The position numbers and the translations under genes are program-made. The notes beneath the pieces are model-generated. The model did no database searches, was not told the origin of the DNA, and saw only the letters and a program-made list of their open reading frames with translations. 64,000 bases of DNA from Lunularia cruciata (taxonomy: Eukaryota; Streptophyta; Marchantiopsida; Lunulariales; Lunulariaceae): NCBI GenBank assembly GCA_948567375.1, contig OX419757.1, forward strand, positions 3,100,001-3,164,000. The letters run 5' to 3'. The number at the start of each line of letters is the position of its first letter. Position 1 is the stretch's first letter. Below are positions 1 to 11,374 of this stretch, piece after piece.

Positions 1-1317
1 ACTTTCCACAGCAACTCAATTGTCTGATATGCCACAACAGTACTGTGCCTTTCCAGAATGGTGATCTTAGAAACTTAAAAGACCTCAAGTTTCTGGAGAT
101 CAATACCAACATTGATAAGAAGGAAACATACATGGTGCGGTACTAGTCACACTAGTCCAAAGGATATCACATTAACACTGCCATGCTATGTATATAGAAC
201 TTTACTGCTTATTATGCATATTCTTTCTTTCCAAGCTAGAAATGCAAAGCAGAGCTTATTGATTCTGTAGTTGTCTCCGTTACAGGTGGCAGATGGATCA
301 AATTGAGCACGCTATTAAAGGTTATGATTTGAACATGTTTTGCAGTTTCCTTCTGGACTGAGGAGCCTGAGAGTGCAGAATCCGTGGATATCGGGTCTGG
401 TATTTGACTCTGAAAATGAGTTGGAGGAGTTCACCCTGATGGCCGGCATGTCCACAAATATTCGGATGCACCGCCGATCTAGATCGTCTTCCCGACTTCC
501 ATGCTTGCGAAAGCTAATCATCGCAAACATTGGATGCTTGCGAGAGTTCCCTGATGAACTTTTTGAGATGGATGCACTAGAATCTCTTTCTATTCAAGAC
601 CGCTTTATCTCAGCGCTGCCAGAGCAGATTGGGAGATTGAAGCAGTTGAAACACCTTCATGTTTCCATTCCTAAGTTGCGAGAGCTCCCAGAGAGTCTAA
701 GCTACCTTAGAGGCCTAGAGGCCTTGACGCTCGAGAACTGCTTCCTCCTCTCAAAGTTAAGGAGTAGTGTCCTGACTCTTCCTCGTCTGAAACTAGTTTC
801 GGTCAAGGACTGTCCAAAACTCGAGGGCGTTACTAAAAGTACTGACCAATTAGCCTATGGAAAAGTTCAATTTCAGCTTCAGTCTGGGCACAGTACTGGC
901 GAAGATACGGATTTCCCAAGCGGAGAGAACGGAGATCTAGAATCTGCAGTGCAAGGGTCGGATTTGAGTTTGCAGGCCTCTGCGGCAAACTGGCCTGACA
1001 CTTGTATTCAGCTCCAGGAAAATACAGTAAGTAGTGTGCTACATTGTTGTCATCCTGTTATAACTCAATCAGTTAATATCAGGTCATAACATGTTCTTTG
1101 ACCTGTCAAAAACTTCTGCATGGAAATGATTCACATTACACAGCACTAACTTTGCCTTTACTGGACGCAGTGGCATCTCTTCTGTAAGGGTGACATGGAC
1201 AGTGATCTCGTGGAAGAGTCCCTTGCTGCGACGCAAATGCGTCCCTTCCTTGGAGACCGTTTATTTTCAGCTCCGAATCTCTCCCTCGCTCAACTACCTG
1301 CTAAGCTACGGCCTTGA
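1..1317 (+). CDS. HNL-type immune receptor copy H0, 3' part only (LRR exons)
   Basis: This is the C-terminal part of a hydrolase/NB-ARC/LRR receptor whose 5' part lies before the window. Exons inferred from splice sites and alignment with the other copies are <1-134, 346-1026 and 1171-1317. The first ends just before a GTGCGG donor. The second follows a TTTTGCAG acceptor and ends at ACA|GTAAGT. The third follows GGACGCAG and stops at TGA 1315-1317. All junctions are phase 0 and every exon is open. The long exon encodes plant LRRs, with the motif LPEQIGRLKQLKHLHV followed by RELPESLSYLRGLEALTLEN. The last exon encodes a 48-residue tail ending LRP, shared with copy H2, which supports the exon being real. 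In this receptor class the LRR region is thought to hold the NB-ARC domain off and sense effectors. Whether the whole gene is intact cannot be judged here. Confidence 0.75.
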
Positions 1318-2154
1318 GAGAAATCGTATTGTTCATATCTTCTTGATATGCGGAGATTTGGGAACAGAATCTTTGTGTTGAAAAAGTGAATACCCCAATA
1401 ACAAAATTTGACACGATATGCGACTGCCATTCGGGATGTACACTGTGTCTGCAAATGCGAATTCGAATGCTCACGAGATGCTTAACCGTAAGATTCTTTA
1501 CTCACTCTTTAATTTGCAATACAAGGATTATTTGAGAGACATGTTGCAGTACATATGTACTGCAACATGTGCGGCGCAGATATAAAGATTGCGTATGTCC
1601 AGAGTATGAGTGATTACGCGGACGCAAGCAATTCGGTTGGATAAGAATGAATGATTGCAACTATGATTACAGTCTGGGCCGAGGGATAAACAGGAGGGGC
1701 GTCCTCCTTAGAGCCTTAGAGTTTATGCTAGTCAAAGAGTCAGAAGACTAATCAAGTGAATAAAGCTTTGAAGCATATGGCTTGCTTTGTATATACCCTT
1801 TCAGCACCTGGTTGTCTAATTCAACTTTGGCTAGGGACAATAGAGGGACTCTCTTAGGTGTCCCTCTTCATTTGGCTCCCTACACCCTGAATGAGCAAGT
1901 GGGGGTAGATTTTTATGAAGCCTTGTTCAACGTACACCCACAAGTGCAGGACATACAAAACACACTGTATCCAAAAGGGTTCTCTTTGATTCCCACATCA
2001 CGTTATTCTACTATTCCAGGGGAGCACCCTACACCATAAAGGGGGACTCTTCAATGGAGATTACCCCTCCACTGGTCCCCGGTCCCTCCTCCTCATATCC
2101 CGGACACTCCACACCCTCTCTCCCTCCCCCGCCTTGGAATAATCTGTAGAGATC
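1318..2154. other. 3' flank of H0, no gene recognised
   Basis: The stretch about 1340-1480 matches the flank at about 54245-54480 downstream of copy H2, so it is part of the duplicated receptor unit. A perfect 32-bp palindrome lies at 1539-1570. An 85-codon open frame at 1782-2039 resembles nothing known to me. The last 20 bases before the copia LTR form one arm of an inverted repeat (2136-2153 with 2166-2183). Confidence 0.5.
1539..1570. repeat. perfect 32-bp palindrome
   Basis: The 16 bases of each arm (left arm ACATGTTGCAGTACAT) are exact reverse complements with no spacer. The two flanking bases do not extend the symmetry. Confidence 0.9.
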
Positions 2155-2970
2155 TCCAACAGGAAATCTCTACAGATTATTCCCCTTGTGATAGTCTTTA
2201 CCTATATATTAAGATCAACCCTGCGCAGGAAAGGAAAATATATCGGGAAGAAAATAAAAGAGATAAAATATACTCACAAACATCAATCAATAGGTGCACA
2301 AGAATTAACTTAGTTTAGAGACACTTGTTCCTACTTCCATGGCACTATATATATTAAGATCATCCCTGCGCAGGAAGGGAAAACATATTGGGAAATATAT
2401 ATTAAGATCAACCCTGCGCAGGAAAGGAAAACATATCGGGAAAAAAATAAAAGAGATAAAATATACTCACAAACATCAATAGGTGCACAAGAATTAACTT
2501 AGTTTAGAGACACTTGTTCCTACTTCCATGGCAACATTAATTCAGTAGTTTTACTCCCTCTCAATACAGATTACAAAGATCATTCTCTTTTCCTTGTCCG
2601 ATTTGTGCCTCTGTTTATCTTGATCTGCCCTTCTCCTGATTATCTCCTGCTAGTCTGATCAAACATGAGGCCTCATCTAACCAGTTTCATGCAAATCAAA
2701 GTTACCAAATAGTTTCACTAAATTTTTTTCACATGCGCACCTATATTCAACTTGCAAAAATACCTCACTCTGCAGGTTGCAGGGTTTTCTTCTCTGTTGT
2801 TGCACACACATTGAAGATTGAGGAAAAGCCCACTTGAAGTATCACCCCGACATGCTGGATTGTCAAACACTTGTCTCAGCCCTGGACAAGAAATCTCGTG
2901 GATGATCTGAGCCGTAGATCTCAGCATCACAATAGGATAAATCAGACGGATCAAGCTCCACATCCTAACA
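2155..2970 (-). repeat. 3' LTR of a decayed copia element
   Basis: The element reads on the minus strand, so this is its 3' LTR. The high-coordinate end is sharp: on the minus strand the purine tract CCAAGTGGGAGAGT (2971-2984) is followed directly by TGTTAGGATG, the usual polypurine tract/LTR junction of plant copia elements. The low-coordinate end is less certain. It resembles the start of the truncated partner LTR at 7040-7098 (shared CTTGTGATAGTCTTTA block). The LTR carries an internal triplication. Confidence 0.65.
2204..2533. repeat. three tandem copies of a unit inside the copia LTR
   Basis: Copies at 2204-2345 and 2396-2533 are nearly identical over about 140 bases; a shortened middle copy lies at 2349-2395. 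Each begins with ATATATTAAGATCA followed by CCCTGCGCAGG. The amplification is internal to the LTR and absent from the truncated partner LTR. Confidence 0.85.
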
Positions 2971-3346
2971 ACTCTCCCACTTGGAAACTAATACTTCTTG
3001 ACTATACATCTTTAAAAGAAAATATCATAAACTTCCAGTGTTTGATCGACATACTCGATGCAGCCTTACTATCTAGTTATCATTGGAGGCCAATTGATGC
3101 TATACATAGCCTTAACTTCTCATAAATGACAATCTTTGTCAACATATCAGCAAAGTTCTTATCACCTTGAATCTTCTCAAGTGACAAACTGCCATCTTCA
3201 AGTAACGCTCAGATGAAATGATATCTCAACTATATGTGTTTTGTTCTAGCATGGAACATTGGATTCTTTGCGAAGAGAATGGCACTTTGACTATCTGAGA
3301 ATAACACACTAAAATTCTACTCTCTGCCTAGCTCCTTTGGAAGGTT

Positions 3347-4480
3347 CTATAACCAAATCATCTCCTTACTAGCTTTTGTAATTGCAACATATTCTACTTC
3401 AATTGTGGACAAAGCAACAAGTTTTTGCAATTGTGAGAACCAGCTCATTGTTGTCCCACCTATGGTATAAACATGCACTATGGTGCTTCTTTTGGTATCT
3501 ATATCACCTCCCAAGTCTACATCCACAAAACCTTGTAGAGTATGGCTGCTTTTGTTGTAACACAAACCTATATCTTTGGTACCTTTCAGATATCTCAAAA
3601 TCCATTTGACAGACTCCCAATGTTGTCTTCGTGGATTGGCCATGTACCTCCTCACAACTCCCACTACATGTGCAATATTTGGTCTAGTACATTTCATTGC
3701 ATACAATGAGGCTACCTACAGCTGAAGCATATGGTACCTTTGACATATCTTTCAACTCTTCATCATCTTTGGGCGAATGTTTCTTTGATAACTTAAAGTG
3801 ACTTGGCAAAGGTGTCTTCACAGACTTGCCTCTGTCATGTTGAACATTTCTAGCACCTTTCCAATGTAGCTATCTTGAGAGAGCTTCAGCATTCTAGCCA
3901 CCATATTCCTTTCAATCTTCAGCCTATGTATCTTCTTTGTTGCACCCATGTCCTTCATTGCAAACTCTCTTGATAATTCTTTCTTCCATCTCTCAATCGC
4001 TAGTATGTTAGGTCCAATTATCAGCATGTCATCAACATACTAAAGTAAGATGATAAAATTATTATCAAGAGACTTGATATAATAGCAATGATCCTCTTGA
4101 CATCTTGTGGATCTATTATTGATCATGAACTTGTCAAATTTCTTGTACCATAATCTTGGTGCCTATTTTAGACCAATATGCATTTTTTCAACTTTGCATA
4201 CCAAGCTCTCCTTATCAGGGATTACAAATCCAAAATTTGTTGCATGTAGATGTCTTCATCAATCTTACCTTGTATAAAAGCAATAGTGACATCCATCTAC
4301 TCCAAATATAGGTCTTTTGCAGCCATTATACTAAGAACCACTCTAATTTTTGAGTGCTTGCCATTAGTGAAAAGATCTTAGTGTAATCAATCCCTCCTTT
4401 TGTTGAAATCCTTTCACAACTAACCTTACCTTGTACCGTCTGCTACCAATGTGTTCCTCTTTAACCTTGTAGACCCACTT
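3347..4480 (-). pseudogene. copia reverse transcriptase and RNase H, broken
   Basis: Piece 3818-4027 is the palm/thumb part of the reverse transcriptase (begins MLIIGPN, the tail of the usual YVDDMLI block). Piece 3347-3706 is the connection and RNase H region, with RPNIAHVVGVVRRYMANP, WILRYLKGTKDIGL and ALSTIEVEYVA, which are strong copia signatures. Frameshifts separate them. Confidence 0.82.
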
Positions 4481-4699
4481 GTTATGTAATGCCTTCTTGC
4501 CTTCTAGTAGTAAGCCAAGCTCTCAAGTTTGATTCTTATCCAAGGACCTCATCTTGTCCTTCATGGCAAGCTCACAGTTCATTGAGTCTTCACTTTGCAT
4601 GGCTTATTCATAACATTCAAGTTCACCTCCATTTGTCAATATCAAGTAATGTAGAGAGGGAATACTCAATGGCGGTCTTGTGATTCTTCTAGATCTCCT

Positions 4700-6074
4700 C
4701 AACTATAGTGCACATGGTTGAGGTTGTGGCAAAGTAGTTTTTGAGCTTTCAAGGTTTCCCTGAACCCTTATGATAACATCTTCTTTAGTTATCTCTTGCA
4801 GTTCAATATGATTGTTTTCTAGACTCTACTCATCTACCCGATCAAAATCCATAGTGTTTTTACAAAGATAAAAACAAAATCCATAGTGCTTTTATCTTTG
4901 TAAAGGAGACATTAATTGAATATCACATCTTTGCTTCTGATGATTTTCTTGCACTCTACATCCCAAAACTTGTACCAAAAGTCATCTGCATTATATCCAA
5001 TAAAGAAACACTTCTTGAACTTTGCATCTAACTTGTCACTTTTCTCTACGTTGACATGTACATAAGAAATACACACAAAGACTCTCAATTGCAACAAACT
5101 CACTAGTTTTCCTGTCCACTCCTCTTTAGGCAGCTTATGGTCTAAGGGAACTGATGGACCCTTGTTGATTTTGCAGTGTTGATTGCTTCCACCCAAAACA
5201 CCTTGGGCAGACCAGCATGGATCCTCATGCTATTAACTCTTTCATTTAGAGTTTGAGTCATGCGCTCAGCCATTCCATTTTGCTATGGTATGCTCGGTAA
5301 GGTCTTTCTCCATTCTGATTCCATGTATTGCACAGAATTCCTTGAGCTTACTATTATCATCACCACCATTATCAAATTTTAGTTGCTTTAGCTTTGCACC
5401 AAACTCATTTTTGACCAAGCTTTTCTACTTCTTGAAAGTGGCAAATACCTCTAATTTTCACTTCAAGAAATATACCCAAACCTTCTTGGTTGAGTCATCT
5501 ATGAAGGTGACATAATATTGTGAACCCCCAAGAGATGCAATTGGAGAAGAACCCCACACATCTGTGTGTACCAACTCTAGCTTCCTTATTCTATGTGATC
5601 TTCCACCCTTCATGAAACTAACCTTTGTCTACTTCTCAGATATGCAATCTTCACAAAAAACCTACATCAATGGTTTTCAAATCTGGTAGCTTTTCCTTCT
5701 TCATCATCACCTTCATGCCTTCTTCACTCATATGTCCAAGCCTGCAATGCCAGAAATTACCATTTGATATTGTGTTTGCAAGTGCCACCATGTCCTTGAT
5801 GTTATTGGTGTATAAAGAGTCCCCAGCTTGTTCCCTTGTGCAAGCCTTTGGTGATTTTCCTTGAACCACCTACAAAGGTTGTGACATACCCTTCAATATC
5901 AAGTTGCCCAATTGAGATTAGATTCCTCTTCAAGCTTTGGACATGCCTAACATTCTTCAGTTTCGACATAGACTGATCAGGAATTTTAATATAAATGTCA
6001 CCTACCCTCACAATATCCAAAGGCCCATCATCTGCAAGATAAACTTTGCCAAAATCACTAGTGATGTAATTCAA
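4700..6074 (-). pseudogene. copia protease/pre-integrase and integrase, broken
   Basis: Piece 5802-6074 (90 codons) carries the protease-to-GAG-pre-integrase linker, ending in the usual NLISIGQLDIEGY-type stretch. Piece 5651-5869 carries the HHCC zinc-binding part (WHCRLGHMSEEGMK). Piece 4912-5196 matches the integrase C-terminal region, with KCFFIGYNADDFWYKFWD near the end. The core between them is readable only across several frames. A 15-bp inverted repeat (4859-4873 with 4890-4904) lies just below 4912. Confidence 0.75.
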
Positions 6075-6128
6075 CTTACACTCCTTTTGTGAAGTAGAGT
6101 GAAAAGAAGCTCCTGAATCAAGAATCCA

Positions 6129-6939
6129 TTACTCCAAAGGACTGTCTGCACTAAGGATCAAAATATCATTAACTTCCTCTATAGCTATATTCATTGAGTC
6201 CTCATTTTGCCCCTTGCTTGGATTCTTCTTTAAGAGCCAATAGTTCTTTCTTGTGTGCCCCTTCTTACCACAATGCCAACATCCATCACCTTTTGACCTG
6301 GACTTGCTTCTCCTCTTGGACTTGGATCTACTTTGATTGTCACTACAAAGCATAGTTCTTCTTCTATTTTCAAGAGTACTCAGGGCCAATCCAAGGTTTA
6401 TGCTTGACTCTCTCCTTCTACTATCCTCATTGAGTATCAGATTTTGAATCTCCTCAAACCTCAATTTGCTTGTCCCACAAGAATTTCTTACAGTTGTCAC
6501 AGTTGCACTCAAGCTTTCAATTAAAGAGTTGCACTCACTCTTTCAATTAAAGAGGACAGGAGAATTAAAGCACTCATTTCATCCTCAAAACTGATTTCCA
6601 ATGAACTTAATTGGCTTGTAATCAGGTTGAACTCATCAATATGATCTATGATATGTGACCTTCATTCATCTTCAAGTTGAAAAGATGAAGCATCAAGTAC
6701 ACCTTGTTGGAAGCTGATGGTTTTTCAAACATATTAGAAAAAACTTTCAAGAGACCTATTGTAGTCTTCTCCTCTAGAACATTAAATGCCACATTTATAG
6801 CTATTGTCAAGCAGACAACTCCCAAAGCTTGTTGGTCCATCAAAACCCAATCTTCTTGTAACATGAGCTCTGGTTTCACACCTCCAAGAGGTGCATGAAG
6901 GTTTTTGTGATACAAGTAGTCCTCTATTTGCATTTTCAA
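6129..6939 (-). pseudogene. copia gag, broken
   Basis: Two open pieces (6646-6939 and 6129-6512) encode the capsid-type domain and a basic nucleocapsid tail rich in Arg, Ser and Lys. The zinc knuckle reads CWHCGKKGHTRKNY. The pattern should be C-x2-C-x4-H-x4-C, so the last cysteine has become tyrosine and RNA binding is probably lost. The two pieces are separated by a frameshifted stretch. Confidence 0.8.
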
Positions 6940-7026
6940 AAACCAAAGTCCTTACCATCAAATCTGTCTATCCTGACCTTTCCGTCCTCTCCTAGCATTG
7001 CCCTCACTCTTTCCTCCAACCTATCA

Positions 7027-7037
7027 CTCTGATACCA
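7027..7037 (-). promoter_or_regulatory. retrotransposon primer-binding site
   Basis: On the minus strand it reads TGGTATCAGAG, complementary to the 3' end of initiator methionine tRNA, immediately inside the LTR beginning at 7040. Confidence 0.85.
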
Positions 7038-7039
7038 AT

Positions 7040-7098
7040 TGTTGGGGATCTCTACATATTACTATTCCTCTTGTGATAGTCTTTAGCTATATATATTT
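7040..7098 (-). repeat. truncated 5' LTR of the copia element
   Basis: It begins TGTTGGGGATCTCTAC on the plus strand next to the primer-binding site and matches the left LTR up to about CTATATATATT. It then stops where gypsy sequence begins. Confidence 0.75.
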
Positions 7099-7517
7099 AG
7101 TCCACCCACGGATGCATTTTTGGGTGATACGCTCCACTTCATATTCCTCCGTCCCATCAATGAGTATCGGGTAAGGTTTAAATGAGTATCCGGTAAGGTT
7201 TAAATTCTTGTGTGGAAGGATAGTGGCCCGATCGGGGAGCATATCTACATAGCAGAGTAATATGGAACATTGGATGGATCTTCATGTGTGGTGGTAGCTC
7301 AAGATGATAAGTCACAACTCCGACTCGATGAAGAATGAAAAAAGGCCCAATAAAATGAAGTCTGAGCTTACGAGGGCCAACTAATATGAGGTTTGTTGTA
7401 GACAACCACACTTGATCCCCAACCTTGAACTCTATGTGCCTATAGTGTGCATTGGCATACTACTTTTGTCAATTTTGTGCAATTTGCAATTTGTGGTTGG
7501 CGCTCTCCACACCCTTC
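7099..7517 (-). mobile_element. Ty3/gypsy fragment (integrase C-terminal end)
   Basis: The minus-strand frame at 7178-7411 reads WLSTTNL, then GPFFILHRVGVVTYHLELP, then IHPMFHITLL, the well-known GPF/Y module at the end of gypsy integrases. Degraded sequence up to 7517 continues upstream in the same protein (KVGDQVWLST). It joins receptor-derived sequence at about 7518. Confidence 0.8.
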
Positions 7518-7951
7518 ATCTATTCTTTGGCAGCTTCTGAGGATCTTGTTGAGACAGACTATCAATTTCAAGTCCGGATGCATGATGTAAGAATGCGTAG
7601 AGGGTTTGTGCTACTTCTTCAGTGAGCTATTATAGTTTTAGCTGTTCTCCGCAGCTTCTCATGATACTCGTTTCTGCATATGTCTAATAATCAAGCAGTC
7701 GAGCGCGCTAGAAAAGAAGTTTGTGCTCGTACTGCGAGGTTCGGACAGCTACAATCCGCGATACGTTCGAAGGACTTCTTTCATGTTTGGATGGGTGTTC
7801 TCCGGAGCGGCAACCCCGTGTGCATTGGAGAAGTTCTCCCGCTCGCTTCGCATTCTCATCGTGGACGGTCTACAAGTCGAAGGCAACTTTGGTGATGTTG
7901 AGCTGGACTTTCCACAGCAACTCAATTGTCTGATATGCCACAACAGTACTG
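7518..7951 (+). pseudogene. HNL receptor fragment H0' (one exon with its upstream intron)
   Basis: From about 7518 the sequence matches the intron that precedes the first LRR exon in H1 and H2. The exon starts at 7699 after an AAGCAG acceptor and stays open through KKFVLVLRGS, MFGWVFSGAATP and FSRSLRILIVDGL to CHNST. Homology ends abruptly at 7951, before the donor site. Its last 45 bases (7907-7951) are identical to window positions 1-45, so H0 is its closest relative. There is no adjoining NB-ARC or LRR exon, so this is a scrap. Confidence 0.8.
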
Positions 7952-8136
7952 AGAAACTATTACCAAGCGGATTTAAGTTACCAGACGAGTCACTGTCGAA
8001 TTGTTTGTGTAGCTCCGGGTTGATACCCCTGTTTATTAATGGCTTGACATCAGCTAGAGTCTACAAATGTGATGGGACCCTAAAATTTCCATTTTGCCAT
8101 ATTTCATTTCGCTTCTGCCTTCACTTATCCCATTAC

Positions 8137-8487
8137 TTCTCCAAAATTGCATAATCCTTCCTATCCCCGTTAATATTCCTTTTCCCCTCATGGACTACTT
8201 ATCCCACTACTTCTCCAAAATTGCATTATCCGTTCCTAACCCCGTTAATATACCTTTACCCTCATGAGTCCATGCAGAAATGGCCGGGGTGTTAATATTC
8301 CTTTATCTTCATGAATCCATGCAGAAATGGCTGGGGTGCAGTTTACTGTCCCGTGCCTAGCTTGGTGATGAGATTCTTTTAGTCTACTTAGCACATATAG
8401 TCCCATGTTTAACTTGGTGATGCGATTCTTTTAGTCTACTTAGTGCATGCGGTTCCATGCCTAGTTTTGTGATGAAATTCTTGTAGT
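8137..8487. repeat. imperfect tandem repeats
   Basis: 8137-8267 holds two about 65-base units (TTATCCCAYTACTTCTCC core) with a partial third, overlapping a second repeat built on GCAGAAATGGCYGGGGTG. 8349-8400, 8401-8452 and 8453-8487 are two full and one partial 52-base units carrying GATTCTTTTAGTCTACTTAG. No coding signal was seen. Confidence 0.8.
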
Positions 8488-8818
8488 TATCGCATAACAT
8501 ACTTATATGAGGTTAGTGATTTTAATCCAGGTCGTAAATGTTTGCGTATCCTAGGTTCCCCACATCTACTTGTGCTGGGCCAGTCACTTGAAATGTGCTT
8601 CTAAATGAAGTTATTGATTTTAATCCAGGTTATATATGCGGGAATTTGCATATCTATAGGTTCTGGTTATGCGTCAGATGAAATTTATTGCGTGTGATAT
8701 TGAAAGGAAAACTAGACTCATGGAAGTACTTGCAGTCGGGAATTAGAGTAAGAGTAGTTTGCTTGTTGGCAGTGAAGGCATTCCGACGCTCTCTAAATTC
8801 CTTTCGCATTTTCTTCAT

Positions 8819-9120
8819 CAACTTCCAGAGGAACTCTTGAATGAAATTCTAGAGATCACTGGATGAGGACTGGACACTATCTACCCGATCTTGCCCACAG
8901 CACATTTTGATTCATTGAAATTGTTTGCCATGAATGTCCTGAAATCCTTTTAATAGCCTCTAGCGCTCTGATGGGTCCATGCTCTTTCTACATTCTCTTG
9001 ACAATTCTTGAGATAATTGGTTTCAACATATAGGACTGGGCACTAGTTTCTCGACATCTCTCATGTTACCTTCTTGCACGTTCTGATTCATTCAACTTGT
9101 TTGTAATGGATGTCACCGTA
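8819..9120 (+). pseudogene. F-box domain relic, two decayed partial copies
   Basis: At 8819 a frame reads QLPEELLNEILEITG before a stop, a good match to the start of a plant F-box, which binds SKP1 in SCF ubiquitin ligases. A second piece at about 9002-9120 reads ILEIIGF, a stop, then DWALVSRHLS and LARSDSFNLF, resembling the later half of an F-box with its DW..VSR core. Both pieces also share a SFN/SLKLF stretch, suggesting a small tandem duplication. Nothing downstream extends them. Confidence 0.45.
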
Positions 9121-11309
9121 CGAGTATAGTAGTCTCCAGAATCTGGGTTTGACTAAACTCTTTCGCTACCACGCGACCATATACTATGCACCAGTTATTC
9201 AGAAGGGACTTTTAAGAAGAAATAGAAAATTGACGGAGACAGAAACAGAAAATGCAATTTCGGAAAATGGAAAATGAAAGCAGACAAGAAAGTGCAGAAC
9301 AGACATTTTATGGTCCAATCACATTCTTACCCTGGCAGGGGTGTCAATTTAATAAATAGAGAGTGCCGCCCTAGCGGCGCTTTTTTTCTTCTCCTTACTT
9401 TTAAGTATATAATGTATTTTCAATCTAAACTAGAGCTCCTACTGCACTACATTTTGTTCGCCTTCTAACTCTCCGTAGTGTTCTTTCGTGTGAGCCTAGA
9501 GCTCCTTCTACCTTGGTCATCGGAGAGCCGATAAGCATGGCGCTATCTTATCTTCTTCTAACAGAGGGACGCGCCTGTATGTCAGTGCCATCTACTTTAG
9601 ACACTAACAAAGTATCATTAGACCATGATAATTAATCTCGAACTCAAATATTATTGCATATTGTCTAGTCTCCACGCATAGTGGATGCCATTAATTAGCA
9701 ATCTTGTTAATACAGGACTCGACCTTGAAAGACTTCAAAATCCTCAGGGAGAATAGAGAAAATATATCTTTCCAACCTTAATCTTCATATCTAAATAAAC
9801 CTTGAACCTTAAACTTCTAATAAACTGGCTCTTTTAGTTACAGGTCCAGCTAGATAGCTAGTGGGATGTCCATTTCTGCATGGTACACACACGCCTTCAA
9901 TTGATTGAGCTTATAATTATCGTAAATCCGAATTGCTATGTTCAGCTTATATTTTTATATGTTTACAGGTTCAGTATATTATTTATTAATCGATAGATAG
10001 ATCTCAACAACCTATGTATGCCCACTCTTTAACTTGCGCTTTCTATAGACCACATCTTCAGTTAACGGCGTAATTGAAAGGGGATCTCCAGAATGCAGGT
10101 TCTAGCAACGTCATGATCTGTCATCCACTCTGCAGACTGTCCTCTACTTCCGTCTCTTCAGGTAGAATCTGCGACAGAGCAGAGCTTTATCACGGCTTTC
10201 TTTCAACTGAAAAGACGTTCACTGGTCAGACAGATCAGTGGCTTCATAGTCGTCTTACGTGGGAAACGCGTTGACGAATGCGCGCTATGACACGGTGTGA
10301 CAATGTCAAGCGATTGTGTCCTGGAAGCGCGTTGAATTATGCACTATGACGCATTGTGTCGTGTGCATGTTCCAACAAATGTTTCCTTGGTGTAAAGATT
10401 CTGTGCTTTCCGTGCAGAGGAGTTTGTTTGCTCTATTCAAGTTGCTGATAGAACTCACAACCACTCTTGTGTCAACTTTACGCGTCTTGGTACCATAGTT
10501 TCTGGCTGTTACACTAAATAATGAAATATACCGCAGGTAGTAATTTGCGGTGGTGTTTGCTTTTGCATCCCCTTTCCAGCAGTGGAACGTTGGCTTAGAG
10601 ACTGATAGGGAGCTTTCAGATCCTGTTCTTCCCACGTAATCTAGGGTGTCTCGATTTGCTAGGGTCACTCATCAGATTTCTGATTTCGCTCCCTTATTAG
10701 TCGTCGATCAAAAAATTCCACTTCATGTTCTGTGGAGGGTGTGACAGTTGGAGGCCACAAATTTCACAACTTCGACGTTTCACCACTTGTAGCTGACAAT
10801 TCCGTCTGCTCCAGTAACCCTTGAGCTTTGTCTAGGATTCAATCGTGCTCATGCAAGCGGGATGCTGCCGTGGATAAACTCATTTGAATAACCAATCAAC
10901 ACTGGAGATCATTGCTTGGGGTTATTTCGTATCTATTAAGAATTGATCCAATTGAGGTTCGTTAACATACATTGTAGTTTGTCCATAGACGTTAAAGTCT
11001 GATTCTCTCGTCCCGCTTGTCACCTCCAGATCACGCAGTCCCCCTCGATCCGTTTGTCCATAGTCGTTAAAGTCTGGTTCTCTCGACCCGCTTGTCCAGA
11101 TCAGGTTTTGTTGTTTACGTAGCTAGCCCTATTAGTCATCCGACCAATGTGAGGGGCTTTGATTTGGTACATTAAGGACGTGTCATCATCTGTAACAGAT
11201 GTGTTCCATTGGTCAGGAATGGTAGCAGTAGCCGCGCAAGCTAGCTCTAGCCGGGATTTCTTCTGACAATCGGGATGTCACTTGAGACGACGGTCACGAG
11301 AGTCCCGAT
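9121..11309. other. no gene recognised
   Basis: Only short frames are open and none resembles a known family. A short GC-rich hairpin followed by a T run lies at about 9363-9391. A 44-base direct repeat occurs at 10978-11022 and 11050-11094. Confidence 0.5.
10978..11094. repeat. direct repeat of about 44 bases
   Basis: The units GTTTGTCCATAGACGTTAAA... and GTTTGTCCATAGTCGTTAAA... continue through TTCTCTCG and CCCGCTTGTC, differing at a few positions, with 28 bases between them. Confidence 0.8.
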
Positions 11310-11374
11310 TTATATATTCTTTTCCAGAGAATTCCGGATACAGATACAGAAGTAGAAAGCTTGTGTAATCCTCC

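Larger units (their letters stand above)
2971..7039 (-). mobile_element. decayed Ty1/copia retrotransposon, internal region
   Basis: On the minus strand the order is gag, protease/pre-integrase, integrase, reverse transcriptase, RNase H, the copia order. A primer-binding site TGGTATCAGAG (plus 7027-7037) complementary to initiator methionine tRNA sits two to three bases inside the 5' LTR edge at 7040. The polypurine tract is at 2971-2984. The reading frame is broken by many stops and frameshifts, so the element cannot move by itself. It resembles the Tnt1-like branch. Its 5' LTR is only 59 bases, cut by a gypsy fragment. Confidence 0.88.

Noticed and set aside
1782-2039. 85-codon plus frame
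   Set aside because: No family resemblance, no splice context, and it lies between the H0 flank and an LTR.
4859-4904. 15-bp inverted repeat with flanking direct repeat AAAATCCATAGTG
   Set aside because: It is real but lies in decayed integrase sequence and looks like a local rearrangement.
9363-9391. GC-rich hairpin followed by T run, like a bacterial terminator
   Set aside because: The sequence is clearly plant nuclear, no gene ends here, and the stem is only five to six pairs.
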